From a bacterium (GTDB lineage Bacteria; 4484-113; JALSIF01): DNA of 6,767 nucleotides. The stretch lies in NCBI GenBank assembly GCA_026981635.1, contig JALSIF010000008.1, forward strand, positions 1 through 6,767, in the 5' to 3' direction. The translations under genes were made by a program, and so were the position numbers. Below are positions 1-5,913 of this stretch, piece after piece; within the stretch, counting starts at the first letter, position 1; each line of letters opens with the position of its first letter. Under the pieces are notes generated by a model, which saw only the letters and a list, made by a program, of their open reading frames with translations, was not told the origin of the DNA and made no database searches.

Positions 1-1622
1 ACCCCGACGAGACGCCCGCCGGAGTGCTGGAAAAGGCCGGCCACATAAGCCTTGAATCGGTCATCCGGGTGGAGGGGGTGCTGCGCCTTCGCGTTGAGGA
101 GCAGCGCCGGTCAGGGGAGCTAAACGGCGACCGTGAGCTGGTGGTCCATGAGCTTGAGGTGCTCTCCGCCGCAAGCCCCCTGCCCCTGCGCATCGCCGAC
201 GATGCGGGGGCGGACGAGCTTACCCGGCTGAGATTCCGCTACCTGGACCTGCGCCGCCCACCCCTCCACCGGGCCATGAGCCTGCGCCACCGGGTCGTGC
301 TTACCATCCGAAACTACTTTGACCGGCTGGGCTTCATTGAGGTGGAGACCCCCATGCTTGGCCGCTCAACCCCGGAGGGGGCCCGTGACTACCTGGTCCC
401 CAGCCGGGTGCACAAGGGCAAGTTCTACGCCCTCCCCCAGTCTCCCCAGCTCTACAAGCAGCTTCTTATGGTTGCGGGCTACGACCGCTACTTCCAGATC
501 GCCCGCTGCCTGCGGGATGAGGACCTTAGGGCAGACCGCCAGCCGGAGCACACTCAGGTGGATGTGGAGGTCTCCTTTGCCACCCGCGACGAGCTGTTTG
601 CCATCGGCGAGGGGATGTTTGCCGAGGTCTTCCGCCAGGTGCTTAGCGAGGAGCTTGAGCTTCCCTTCCCCCGCCTCACCTACGACCAGGTGATCCGCCG
701 CTTCGGCTCAGACAAGCCAGATCTGCGCTACGGCCTTGAGATCACCGACCTCACCGACTGGGCAAGGGAGTGCGGGCTGAACTTCATTGAGAAGCTGGTC
801 GCCGAGGGGGCCGCCTGTCTCGCCCTGGCGGTGGAAGAGGTGATGAGCCGAAGCCAGGTTGAGCGGCTGGAGAGGAAGCTTAAGGAGCTTGGCTCCCCCG
901 GCCTTGCCTGGCTGGCCTTTGCCGAGGGCGAGCGGCGCGGGGCCATCTCCCGGGGGATGAGGGACCAGGCGGCAGATCGCCTGAGGGAGCTGGTGGGCCT
1001 TGCAGACAGCGGCACCGTTCTATTCCAGATCGGAAGCGGCGAGACCCCCTACCGCCTGCTGGGAGAACTGAGAAATCTCCTCATCAAAGAGCTTGACCTT
1101 GAGCCAGAGCGAAAATGGGCCTTCCTCTGGGTAGTGGACTTTCCCCTCTTTGAGCCCGACGACGAGGCCCCCCGGGGAATCAGCCCCTCCCACCACCCCT
1201 TTACCATGCCCCGACTGGAGGATCTGGAAAAGCTTTCTTCCGACGACCCGGCCGAGCTTCTCTCCATCCGCGCCGACTGCTACGACCTGGTGCTCAATGG
1301 CAGCGAGCTGGGCTCGGGGAGTCTCCGGGTCTGGCAGCCCGAGGTGCAGCGGAAGATCTTTGCCGGCATTGGACTTTCCCCCGCCGAGGCGGAGGAGAAG
1401 TTTGGCTGGTTCCTGGAGGCCTTCCGCTACGGCGCCCCACCCCACCGGGGCTTTGCCCTGGGCCTGGACCGCATCGTCGCATTGCTTGGCGGCTACCCCT
1501 CCATCCGCGATGTGATCGCCTTTCCCAAGACGGCAAGCGCATCAGACCCCATGACCGGCGCCCCCGCCGAGGTGGACCCCGCCCAGCTAAGGGAGCTTGG
1601 CATCCTCCTGGAGGGGGAGTAG
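1..1622 (+). CDS. aspS: Aspartyl-tRNA synthetase, bacterial type, 5'-truncated by window edge
   Basis: Class II aminoacyl-tRNA synthetase that charges tRNA-Asp with aspartate in the cytoplasm. The frame is open from base 3 and no start is visible. By comparison with the E. coli enzyme (about 590 residues), roughly 50 N-terminal residues, most of the OB-fold anticodon-binding domain, lie to the left; GTG at 24 is internal. Seen in order: the end of the anticodon domain and hinge (to about 230), RYLDLRRP (233-262), the class II motif 1 region with TPEGARDYLVPSR (about 270-410), the aspartate/ATP-site PQSPQLYKQ, motif 2 RDEDLRADRQPE (513-548), a GAD insertion (about 800-1120), SHHPFT (about 1188-1205), motif 3 GFALGLDR (1449-1472) and the bacterial C-terminal signature IRDVIAFPKT. 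Oddities are Leu for the usual Phe before RDED (510-512), His for Phe in QPEFTQ (549-551), and GSGS instead of GGGS (1311-1322). Whether it also charges tRNA-Asn cannot be judged, because most of the anticodon domain is missing. Confidence 0.98.
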   Translation, partial: PDETPAGVLEKAGHISLESVIRVEGVLRLRVEEQRRSGELNGDRELVVHELEVLSAASPLPLRIADDAGADELTRLRFRYLDLRRPPLHRAMSLRHRVVLTIRNYFDRLGFIEVETPMLGRSTPEGARDYLVPSRVHKGKFYALPQSPQLYKQLLMVAGYDRYFQIARCLRDEDLRADRQPEHTQVDVEVSFATRDELFAIGEGMFAEVFRQVLSEELELPFPRLTYDQVIRRFGSDKPDLRYGLEITDLTDWARECGLNFIEKLVAEGAACLALAVEEVMSRSQVERLERKLKELGSPGLAWLAFAEGERRGAISRGMRDQAADRLRELVGLADSGTVLFQIGSGETPYRLLGELRNLLIKELDLEPERKWAFLWVVDFPLFEPDDEAPRGISPSHHPFTMPRLEDLEKLSSDDPAELLSIRADCYDLVLNGSELGSGSLRVWQPEVQRKIFAGIGLSPAEAEEKFGWFLEAFRYGAPPHRGFALGLDRIVALLGGYPSIRDVIAFPKTASASDPMTGAPAEVDPAQLRELGILLEGE

Positions 1623-1645
1623 GCCGCCCCTGCCCATTGGCGGTC

Positions 1646-1651
1646 TAGAAT
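1646..1651 (+). promoter_or_regulatory. Candidate -10 hexamer of a leaderless promoter for the sugar mutase gene
   Basis: TAGAAT matches TATAAT at 5 of 6 positions and follows the TANNNT pattern. It ends six bases before the GTG at 1658, so a transcript starting at the usual distance would begin at or next to the start codon. No -35-like hexamer is seen 16-18 bp upstream. The 35-bp gap after aspS also leaves read-through transcription possible, so this may be an extra promoter or a chance match. Confidence 0.45.
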
Positions 1652-1657
1652 TGGCCC

Positions 1658-3064
1658 GTGTCCTCCCCACTCAGGTTCGGCACCGACGGCTGGCGGGCGG
1701 TAATCGGCTTTGAGTTCACCGGCCAGAACCTTCTCCGAGTAATAAACGCCATCCACCAGTGGCTGGAGGAGGCTGGTGAGGAGGGGGAGCTGGTGGTGGG
1801 CTACGACAACCGCTTCAATGCCGAGCTGTTTGCCGAGCTTACTGCCCGTCGACTGAGCCAACTTGGTTGGGAGGTGGTCCTCGCAGACCGCCCCACTCCC
1901 ACTCCGGTTATCGCCTACACCGTGATGGAGCGGGAGATGGCCGGTGGCCTGATGCTTACCGCCAGCCACAACCAGCCCCACTGGCTGGGACTAAAGCTTA
2001 TCCCCCGCGGCGGGGTGCCTGCCCCAAGCGACACCACCGCCAGGATCGAAGAGCTCATCGCCGAGCAGCGGCCCGATCCCGACCTGGTGGGCCGCCTGAT
2101 TAGTGATCCCGAACCCCTGAGGAGGGAGGACCTCTCCCCTCCCTACCTCGCCCACCTGGAGAGGCTAATTGACTTTGGCGCCATAAGTGAGCTAACCCAG
2201 CCCATCTACCTCAACTACCAGCACGGGGCGGCCATCGGCTGGGTGGCCCCGCTTATGGCAAAGCACGGTATAGAGGTGGTTGAGCTTCGAGAAGACCCCG
2301 ACCCCCTGTTTGGCGGCTGCCAGCCCGACCCCACCCGGGAGAACCTGCTCGCCGACTGGGCGGACAACCAAATTGAACAGGGCATCATGGTGGCCTTTGA
2401 CGGTGACGGCGACCGGGTGGGCATCCTGGAGGACGGCACCTTATATCTCACCGGCAACGAGCTCATCCCCCTGATGGGCGACTTTCTCCTCTCCCGCGGT
2501 CAGGATGGCCCCCTGGCCAGGAACGTGGCCACCAGCCACCTGGTGGACCGGGTAAGCGAGGCCCACGGCCACCGGGTAATGGAGACCAAGGTGGGCTTCA
2601 AATACCTGGGGCCCGCTCTCCTTAGGGGAGCGGTGGTGGCGGGAGAGGAGTCAGGGGGCATCTCGGCCCGCGAGCACGTTCCCGACAAGGACGGCATCTA
2701 TAGCGCCCTACGCTCCTTGGAGGCGGCCGCCCGCCACGGCTCCTTCCACCTGGCCATGGTAAGGCTTTGGGAAAGCTACGGAGAGAGCCATGCCGGGCGC
2801 CGCGACTATCGCCTTGCGCCGGAAAAGAAGGAACTCTGCTACCGGAGGCTTGCCACCCTCTCCTCGGGTGAACAGTTCCTAGGCCGGCGCATTTCGGCGG
2901 TAAACCGCCTGGACGGCATAAAGCTTATCTTCGGTGAGACCACCTGGATCTGCTTTCGGGCCTCCGGCACCGAGCCGGTGCTTAGGGTCTACGCCGAGGC
3001 GGAAACGATGGGTGAACTAGAGGCCCTTCAGCGCGAGGCGGGTGGCTTCATCGCTGATCTCTAG
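1658..3064 (+). CDS. Phosphoglucomutase/phosphomannomutase family protein
   Basis: Alpha-D-phosphohexomutase (468 aa, usual size) that interconverts hexose 1- and 6-phosphates through a phosphoserine and a bisphosphate intermediate, feeding glycogen, cell-envelope or nucleotide-sugar synthesis. All four family signatures are present: FGTDGWRA (residues 7-14), the active-site loop TASHN with catalytic Ser103, the Mg-binding loop DGDGDR (248-253), the sugar-specificity loop GEESGG (329-334), followed by HVPDKDGI, and the phosphate-binding loop RASGTEPVLR (434-443). FGTDGWRA and GEESGG fit a glucose/mannose mutase better than GlmM; the preferred sugar cannot be read from sequence. The active-site loop reads TASHNQPHWLGLK where TASHNP..NG.K is usual. 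The GTG start is forced: an in-frame TAG lies at 1646-1648 and no other start codon falls between it and the conserved N-terminus. No Shine-Dalgarno is seen in the 9 intervening bases. It follows aspS by 35 bp on the same strand and ends 4 bases from the convergent lipoprotein stop. Confidence 0.95.
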   Translation: MSSPLRFGTDGWRAVIGFEFTGQNLLRVINAIHQWLEEAGEEGELVVGYDNRFNAELFAELTARRLSQLGWEVVLADRPTPTPVIAYTVMEREMAGGLMLTASHNQPHWLGLKLIPRGGVPAPSDTTARIEELIAEQRPDPDLVGRLISDPEPLRREDLSPPYLAHLERLIDFGAISELTQPIYLNYQHGAAIGWVAPLMAKHGIEVVELREDPDPLFGGCQPDPTRENLLADWADNQIEQGIMVAFDGDGDRVGILEDGTLYLTGNELIPLMGDFLLSRGQDGPLARNVATSHLVDRVSEAHGHRVMETKVGFKYLGPALLRGAVVAGEESGGISAREHVPDKDGIYSALRSLEAAARHGSFHLAMVRLWESYGESHAGRRDYRLAPEKKELCYRRLATLSSGEQFLGRRISAVNRLDGIKLIFGETTWICFRASGTEPVLRVYAEAETMGELEALQREAGGFIADL

Positions 3065-3072
3065 CCGGCTAG
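3061..3072. repeat. Perfect 12-bp palindrome holding both convergent stop codons
   Basis: CTAGCCGGCTAG is identical to its reverse complement. The mutase stop (TAG, 3062-3064) and the minus-strand lipoprotein stop (TAG, from 3071-3069) lie symmetrically in it, separated by CCGG. There is no T-run on either side and the stem would be only 4 bp with a 4-base loop, so a strong intrinsic terminator is not supported. Confidence 0.8.
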
Positions 3073-4295
3073 CGGGAGGGTGTACCGCCGGGTGGCGGCC
3101 ATCCCCAGGCAGGGTAGATCTGGCGGGCGACCAGCTCGCCGTGGCGCTCAATCACCAGCACTCCCACCAGCCGGTCGGGCCTTAGCTCGTCCAGCCGGAT
3201 GCCAATTAGCCGGGTAAAGCCAGGCACCAGTTTAATCTCCAACATCCTGCCCTGGTCAACCGCCGCCGCCGCGGGTCGCACCACCTTTAGTCCCATCAGG
3301 TGGGGACCGATGAGCTTGGGGAAGCCCACCAGGAAACCGGGGTGACCATCCAGGTTGGGGTCGGGATATAGAGGTTCGCCGGGGTCTCTTACCCCGTTGC
3401 CGTTGAGGTCATTGAAAGCCTCCCGCCGCCTGCGGTCAATCACCTTGCGCTCCACCAGACGGGCGGGAAAGTCGGGCGCAAAGAAACCGTCTCGGGGGAA
3501 GCTGGGGGGAAGGGTACGAGAGGGTCTACCCGGAACTAAGCCTCCCTTCCCTGGCCGGGGAAACTCCCTACCTGCCGCGTCAATGAAGCCCCGCTTCACC
3601 TCCACCAGCAAGCGGGAGGAAAGCAGGCGCTTGTCCCCCACCTGTAATGCAGCACCCACCGGGCGGAGGATGATGTCCAGTCGGGTGACCTTGCCCGTCT
3701 CAACCCCAACCGGGAAGATGAGCTTGACCAGCTGTCGCCTGATGGGCGGTGGTTCTGCCTGGGACAGCTGACTGTCTCCCTCCGGCGCCACCGCCGAGTA
3801 GAACTCCACCACCAGGAGATGCTCTTCCTGGCCGTCAGTGGCGGGCACGCCGGTGAAGGCGTAGGTTCCATCGTCGGTGATGGCGATGGGGGTGAGCAGG
3901 TCACCGATTTGGGGCGGCCCGGAGTTTCCGATCTCCTCCCCCGGGTCAACGATCACCGCTCCCATCACCCCCACCAACCCCACCTCCTCGGGCAGGGGAA
4001 AGAAGAGCAGGTCGTCTGGCGAAAGCTCCCCCGTATGGTCGCCCCCCTCCAGGGCAGTTTCTAGGCTCTCCCCTGGTGCTAGGTCGGGTAAGCTTCCCTG
4101 GTGGGGGACCAGTGGAATAGCCGGGTCAATCACAATGCGGCCCACCACCGCTCCACTCTCCACCTCCCCGGAAGGGGTGGGCGTGGGAGTGGTTCCCGCT
4201 TCTCCGCCTCCCCCACCACCACAGGCAGTGCTAAGCAGGGCTAGCCATAGAGTCGCCAGCCAGACCACTGCCAACCTGCCCAGCCTTGCTCTCAT
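3069..4295 (-). CDS. Predicted lipoprotein with EF-hand-like calcium loop, function unknown
   Basis: A 408-residue exported protein of no family I recognise. Residues 1-25 form a lipoprotein signal peptide: basic start with Arg2, Arg4 and Arg7, a hydrophobic core, and a lipobox LSTAC with Cys25 as the likely lipidated residue. A flexible Gly6 and Thr-Pro linker follows (26-41). Residues 48-210 look beta-rich; TDDGTYAFTGVPA (about 140-152) followed by HLLVVEF resembles carboxypeptidase-regulatory-like or Ig-type sandwiches (inference). Residues 296-307, DLNGNGVRDPGE, fit a canonical 12-residue EF-hand loop with ligands at positions 1, 3, 5, 9 and 12; a second partial loop DPNLDG is at 312-317. 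The C-terminus (about 350-395) is again beta-like. It is probably membrane-anchored on the outer face of the cell. The ATG start overlaps the upstream regulator stop as ATGA, so the two are probably translationally coupled. A substrate-binding or enzymatic role is not supported; structural, sensing or adhesion roles remain open. Confidence 0.85.
   Translation of the reverse strand: MRARLGRLAVVWLATLWLALLSTACGGGGGGEAGTTPTPTPSGEVESGAVVGRIVIDPAIPLVPHQGSLPDLAPGESLETALEGGDHTGELSPDDLLFFPLPEEVGLVGVMGAVIVDPGEEIGNSGPPQIGDLLTPIAITDDGTYAFTGVPATDGQEEHLLVVEFYSAVAPEGDSQLSQAEPPPIRRQLVKLIFPVGVETGKVTRLDIILRPVGAALQVGDKRLLSSRLLVEVKRGFIDAAGREFPRPGKGGLVPGRPSRTLPPSFPRDGFFAPDFPARLVERKVIDRRRREAFNDLNGNGVRDPGEPLYPDPNLDGHPGFLVGFPKLIGPHLMGLKVVRPAAAAVDQGRMLEIKLVPGFTRLIGIRLDELRPDRLVGVLVIERHGELVARQIYPAWGWPPPGGTPSR
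3375..3410 (-). other. EF-hand-like calcium-binding loop within the lipoprotein
   Basis: Encodes DLNGNGVRDPGE: Asp, Asn, Asn at loop positions 1, 3 and 5, Gly at 6, Asp at 9 and Glu at 12, matching the canonical EF-hand ligand pattern. The flanks lack clear helices, and the DPGE ending is typical of extracellular calcium loops in bacterial surface proteins rather than calmodulin-type pairs. A weaker second loop follows five residues later. Confidence 0.7.
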
Positions 4296-5773
4296 CCCGA
4301 AAGAAGCTCCTTGAGAACTCTACCCAGCCGCTCAATCCCCGGCTCAATCATATCCGCCGGCACCATGGAAAAGGCCACTCTCAAGCCGGGCCCGTCCGCT
4401 CGGTGATAGTTGAAGTAGTTGTAGACGCCTGCCTCCACCAGGTTCTCCCGCATGCGCTCCAGCGCCTCCTCGCCGCTTAGCTTCTCTGGCAGCCTGAGCC
4501 ACACGAAGAACCCCCCCTCCGGGGCTCGGAAGTTCACCCCATCAGGTAGGTGTTTTCTGAGCGCACTGAGTGTCAGCGAGAGCTTGTGCTCGTAGAGCCG
4601 GCGGATGCGCCCTAGATGCTTTCGCCAGAAGCCCTTGCGCATAAACTGCTCAAGCAGGACATGGAAGAAGGCGGGATTCCCCTTGTCCACCGCCCGCTTG
4701 AGCCTCACCAGGGAGAGTGCGATCTCCCGCGGGACCACCATATAGCCGATGCGAAGTCCGGGCAGGAGCGACTTGGAAAAGCTCCTTACCAGGATGACCG
4801 CCCCCGCCTCGTCCAGTGCCTTCAGGGTGGGGTGGGCCATTCCCCGGTAATGGAGATCTGAGGCATAGTCATCCTCCAGGATGGGCACCTGATGGCGCGC
4901 GCAGATGCGAATGAGCTCCATGCGCGCCTCGGTACCCATGGTCACCGTGGTGGGGTTGTGGAGGGTGGGAGTCACCACCACCAGCCGCACATCACCTCTC
5001 CTTAGCCTGCGCTCAAGCCTGGCCAGGTCAACCCCCTCCTCCCCCACCGGGACGGTGTAGGTGCGGAAGTGCTTCGCCTTGACCAGGGTGATGGTGGCGT
5101 TGTAGGTGGGCTCTTCAATCACCATCGCCGTCCCCGGCTCAACCAGCAGGGAGGTGACCAGGTCCAGCGCTTGCTGGAAGCCCATCGTCACCACCACTAC
5201 ATTGCGCCCCATGTCTATCCCGTCCAGCTCGCACTCCTCATGGAGCAGATCCAGCAGGGGCGGATAGCCCTGGGGGTTGGAGTAGTCAAAGTAGTAGTGC
5301 TCCGGCTTCCAAAGCAGGTTGGTGGAGATGCGCTTGATCTCCTCAAAGGGGAAGGAGCTGGGGTCGGGCAGCGCCTGGGTGAAGCGGATGGTTCCCTCGG
5401 GCAGGCGCTCGCGGGGAAGGGCCGAGTAGAAGCGCATCTCCAGCATGAACTTTGACCAATCAATGGCGGCTGGCCGCGGGGGCTCCTCCTTAGGGGGAGG
5501 CTCCTCTTCCCCAAACAGCTCCTTTACCTCGTAGACCTCACGGCTGACAAAGGTGCCCGAGCCGGTGCGGCTCTCCAGCCAGTGGTTGGCGATGAGCTCA
5601 TCGTAGGCACGGCTCACCGTGCGTCGGGAGACCCCCAGCAGGCGGGCCAGCTCACGGCTGGGTGGCAACCGCTGGCCCGGTTTCAGGGTCCCCTCCCTTA
5701 TGAGCTCAATGATCCGCTGGTAGATCTGGCGGTAGACGGGGACCTCGCTTGCTCGGTCAATCTTGATAAACAC
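4292..5773 (-). CDS. MocR-family (GntR/aminotransferase fusion) transcriptional regulator
   Basis: A 493-residue cytoplasmic PLP-dependent transcription factor, full length for the family. Residues about 10-76 are a GntR winged helix (VPVYRQIYQ, LKPGQRLPPSRELARLLGVSR, RTGSGTFVS). Residues 80-104 are a Glu/Pro-rich linker (EEEPPPKEEPPRP). From about 105 to the end is a fold-type I aminotransferase domain: NPQGYPPLLDLL (166-177), a cofactor-site Asn in HNPTTVTMG (272-280), EDDYASDLHY (300-309), the PLP Schiff-base Lys334 in SFSKSLLPGLRIGY, and a carboxylate-binding Arg465 in GLRVAFS. MocR proteins bind PLP or PLP-amino acid adducts and control vitamin B6, GABA, taurine or related genes. Nothing here identifies the ligand, and no pdx, gab or tau gene is adjacent. 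With all aminotransferase residues intact, catalytic activity is possible. The GTG start has a good Shine-Dalgarno. It is divergent from the kinase and overlaps the lipoprotein gene by 4 bp. Autoregulation is likely (see the repeat cluster at 5818-5865). Confidence 0.95.
   Translation of the reverse strand: MFIKIDRASEVPVYRQIYQRIIELIREGTLKPGQRLPPSRELARLLGVSRRTVSRAYDELIANHWLESRTGSGTFVSREVYEVKELFGEEEPPPKEEPPRPAAIDWSKFMLEMRFYSALPRERLPEGTIRFTQALPDPSSFPFEEIKRISTNLLWKPEHYYFDYSNPQGYPPLLDLLHEECELDGIDMGRNVVVVTMGFQQALDLVTSLLVEPGTAMVIEEPTYNATITLVKAKHFRTYTVPVGEEGVDLARLERRLRRGDVRLVVVTPTLHNPTTVTMGTEARMELIRICARHQVPILEDDYASDLHYRGMAHPTLKALDEAGAVILVRSFSKSLLPGLRIGYMVVPREIALSLVRLKRAVDKGNPAFFHVLLEQFMRKGFWRKHLGRIRRLYEHKLSLTLSALRKHLPDGVNFRAPEGGFFVWLRLPEKLSGEEALERMRENLVEAGVYNYFNYHRADGPGLRVAFSMVPADMIEPGIERLGRVLKELLSG
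4307..4312 (-). promoter_or_regulatory. Shine-Dalgarno of the lipoprotein gene
   Basis: AAGGAG on the minus strand, inside the last codons of the regulator gene, lies 11 bases before the ATG at 4295. The spacing is long, but the site supports this ATG together with the ATGA overlap and the signal peptide that follows directly. Confidence 0.55.
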
Positions 5774-5779
5774 CGCAAT

Positions 5780-5786
5780 CTCCCCC
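5780..5786 (-). promoter_or_regulatory. Shine-Dalgarno of the MocR-type regulator
   Basis: GGGGGAG on the minus strand, six bases from the GTG start at 5773, is well placed. It shows that the organism uses anti-SD pairing for some genes, in contrast to the two plus-strand GTG starts that have none. Confidence 0.7.
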
Positions 5787-5793
5787 GCTGCCT

Positions 5794-5823
5794 AATCTAA
5801 CCCCATCCAGCTAGGATTTCCAA
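5794..5823 (-). promoter_or_regulatory. Candidate promoter for the regulator-lipoprotein operon
   Basis: On the minus strand, TTGGAA (5823-5818, 4 of 6 to TTGACA) and TAGATT (5799-5794, 4 of 6 to TATAAT) are separated by 18 bp. Transcription would start near 5787 and give a leader of about 14 bases holding the Shine-Dalgarno. The -35 element overlaps the first CCAAT repeat, so a protein bound there could repress the operon. Both hexamers are weak matches. Confidence 0.35.
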
Positions 5824-5865
5824 TGACCAATAGGGTCCAATTTTCAGTGGTCCAATCTGGTCATT
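5818..5865. promoter_or_regulatory. Repeat cluster, probable operator for the MocR-type regulator
   Basis: This AT-richer island holds four direct CCAAT copies starting at 5820, 5827, 5837 and 5852. The last two sit in an 8-bp perfect direct repeat GGTCCAAT (5834-5841 and 5849-5856, 15-bp period). The cluster is framed by an 8-bp perfect inverted repeat, AATGACCA (5822-5829) and TGGTCATT (5858-5865). MocR regulators such as GabR and PdxR are known to bind direct repeats in the divergent region next to their own gene, so location and structure both fit. It overlaps the candidate -35 of the regulator and lies upstream of the kinase -10, which would suit self-repression with activation of the kinase. 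That last point is inference. Confidence 0.6.
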
Positions 5866-5871
5866 CGCCGA

Positions 5872-5893
5872 GGGAGCGAACACACCTGCTCCC
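5872..5893. repeat. Inverted repeat just upstream of the kinase -10
   Basis: GGGAGC (5872-5877) and GCTCCC (5888-5893) are perfect 6-bp arms around a 10-base spacer. The repeat occupies the expected -35 to -15 region of the kinase promoter, so it could be a second operator. Six-base arms can arise by chance. Confidence 0.4.
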
Positions 5894-5894
5894 C

Positions 5895-5900
5895 TACAAT
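5895..5900 (+). promoter_or_regulatory. Candidate -10 hexamer for the Ser/Thr kinase gene
   Basis: TACAAT matches TATAAT at 5 of 6 positions. It ends 13 bases before the GTG at 5914, so the transcript would have a leader of only about 6-7 bases, too short for a Shine-Dalgarno. No consensus -35 is present at 16-18 bp upstream; the sequence there is occupied by the GGGAGC arm. Confidence 0.5.
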
Positions 5901-5913
5901 CTCACTTTGATAG

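Noticed and set aside
24-26. GTG as the start of aspS
   Set aside because: The frame stays open to the left edge and residues encoded by 3-23 still align with the AspRS anticodon domain, so the gene begins outside the window.
1020-1445. Open frame of 141 codons antisense to aspS
   Set aside because: It lies wholly inside aspS on the opposite strand, where high GC leaves long open frames; no recognisable motif or start signal.
1493-1981. Open frame of 162 codons antisense across the aspS-mutase junction
   Set aside because: Covers two well-supported genes on the other strand and has no recognisable domain.
1658-3064. Assignment of the mutase as GlmM
   Set aside because: FGTDGWRA and GEESGG signatures fit glucose/mannose mutases better than the FGTDGIRG type of phosphoglucosamine mutase.
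3065-3120. Intrinsic terminator at the convergent junction
   Set aside because: Only a 4-bp stem palindrome, and no T-run on either strand.
3355-4064. Plus-strand open frames opposite the lipoprotein gene
   Set aside because: The lipoprotein frame has a signal peptide, lipobox, EF-hand loop and operon overlap; the opposite frames give low-complexity Arg/Ser/Pro-rich proteins typical of GC-rich shadows.
4190-4225. G/C-run and TPTPTP-coding stretch as a phase-variable repeat
   Set aside because: The Gly6 and Thr-Pro codons are varied at third positions and form no long uniform tract, so slippage is not favoured; it is a simple post-lipobox linker.
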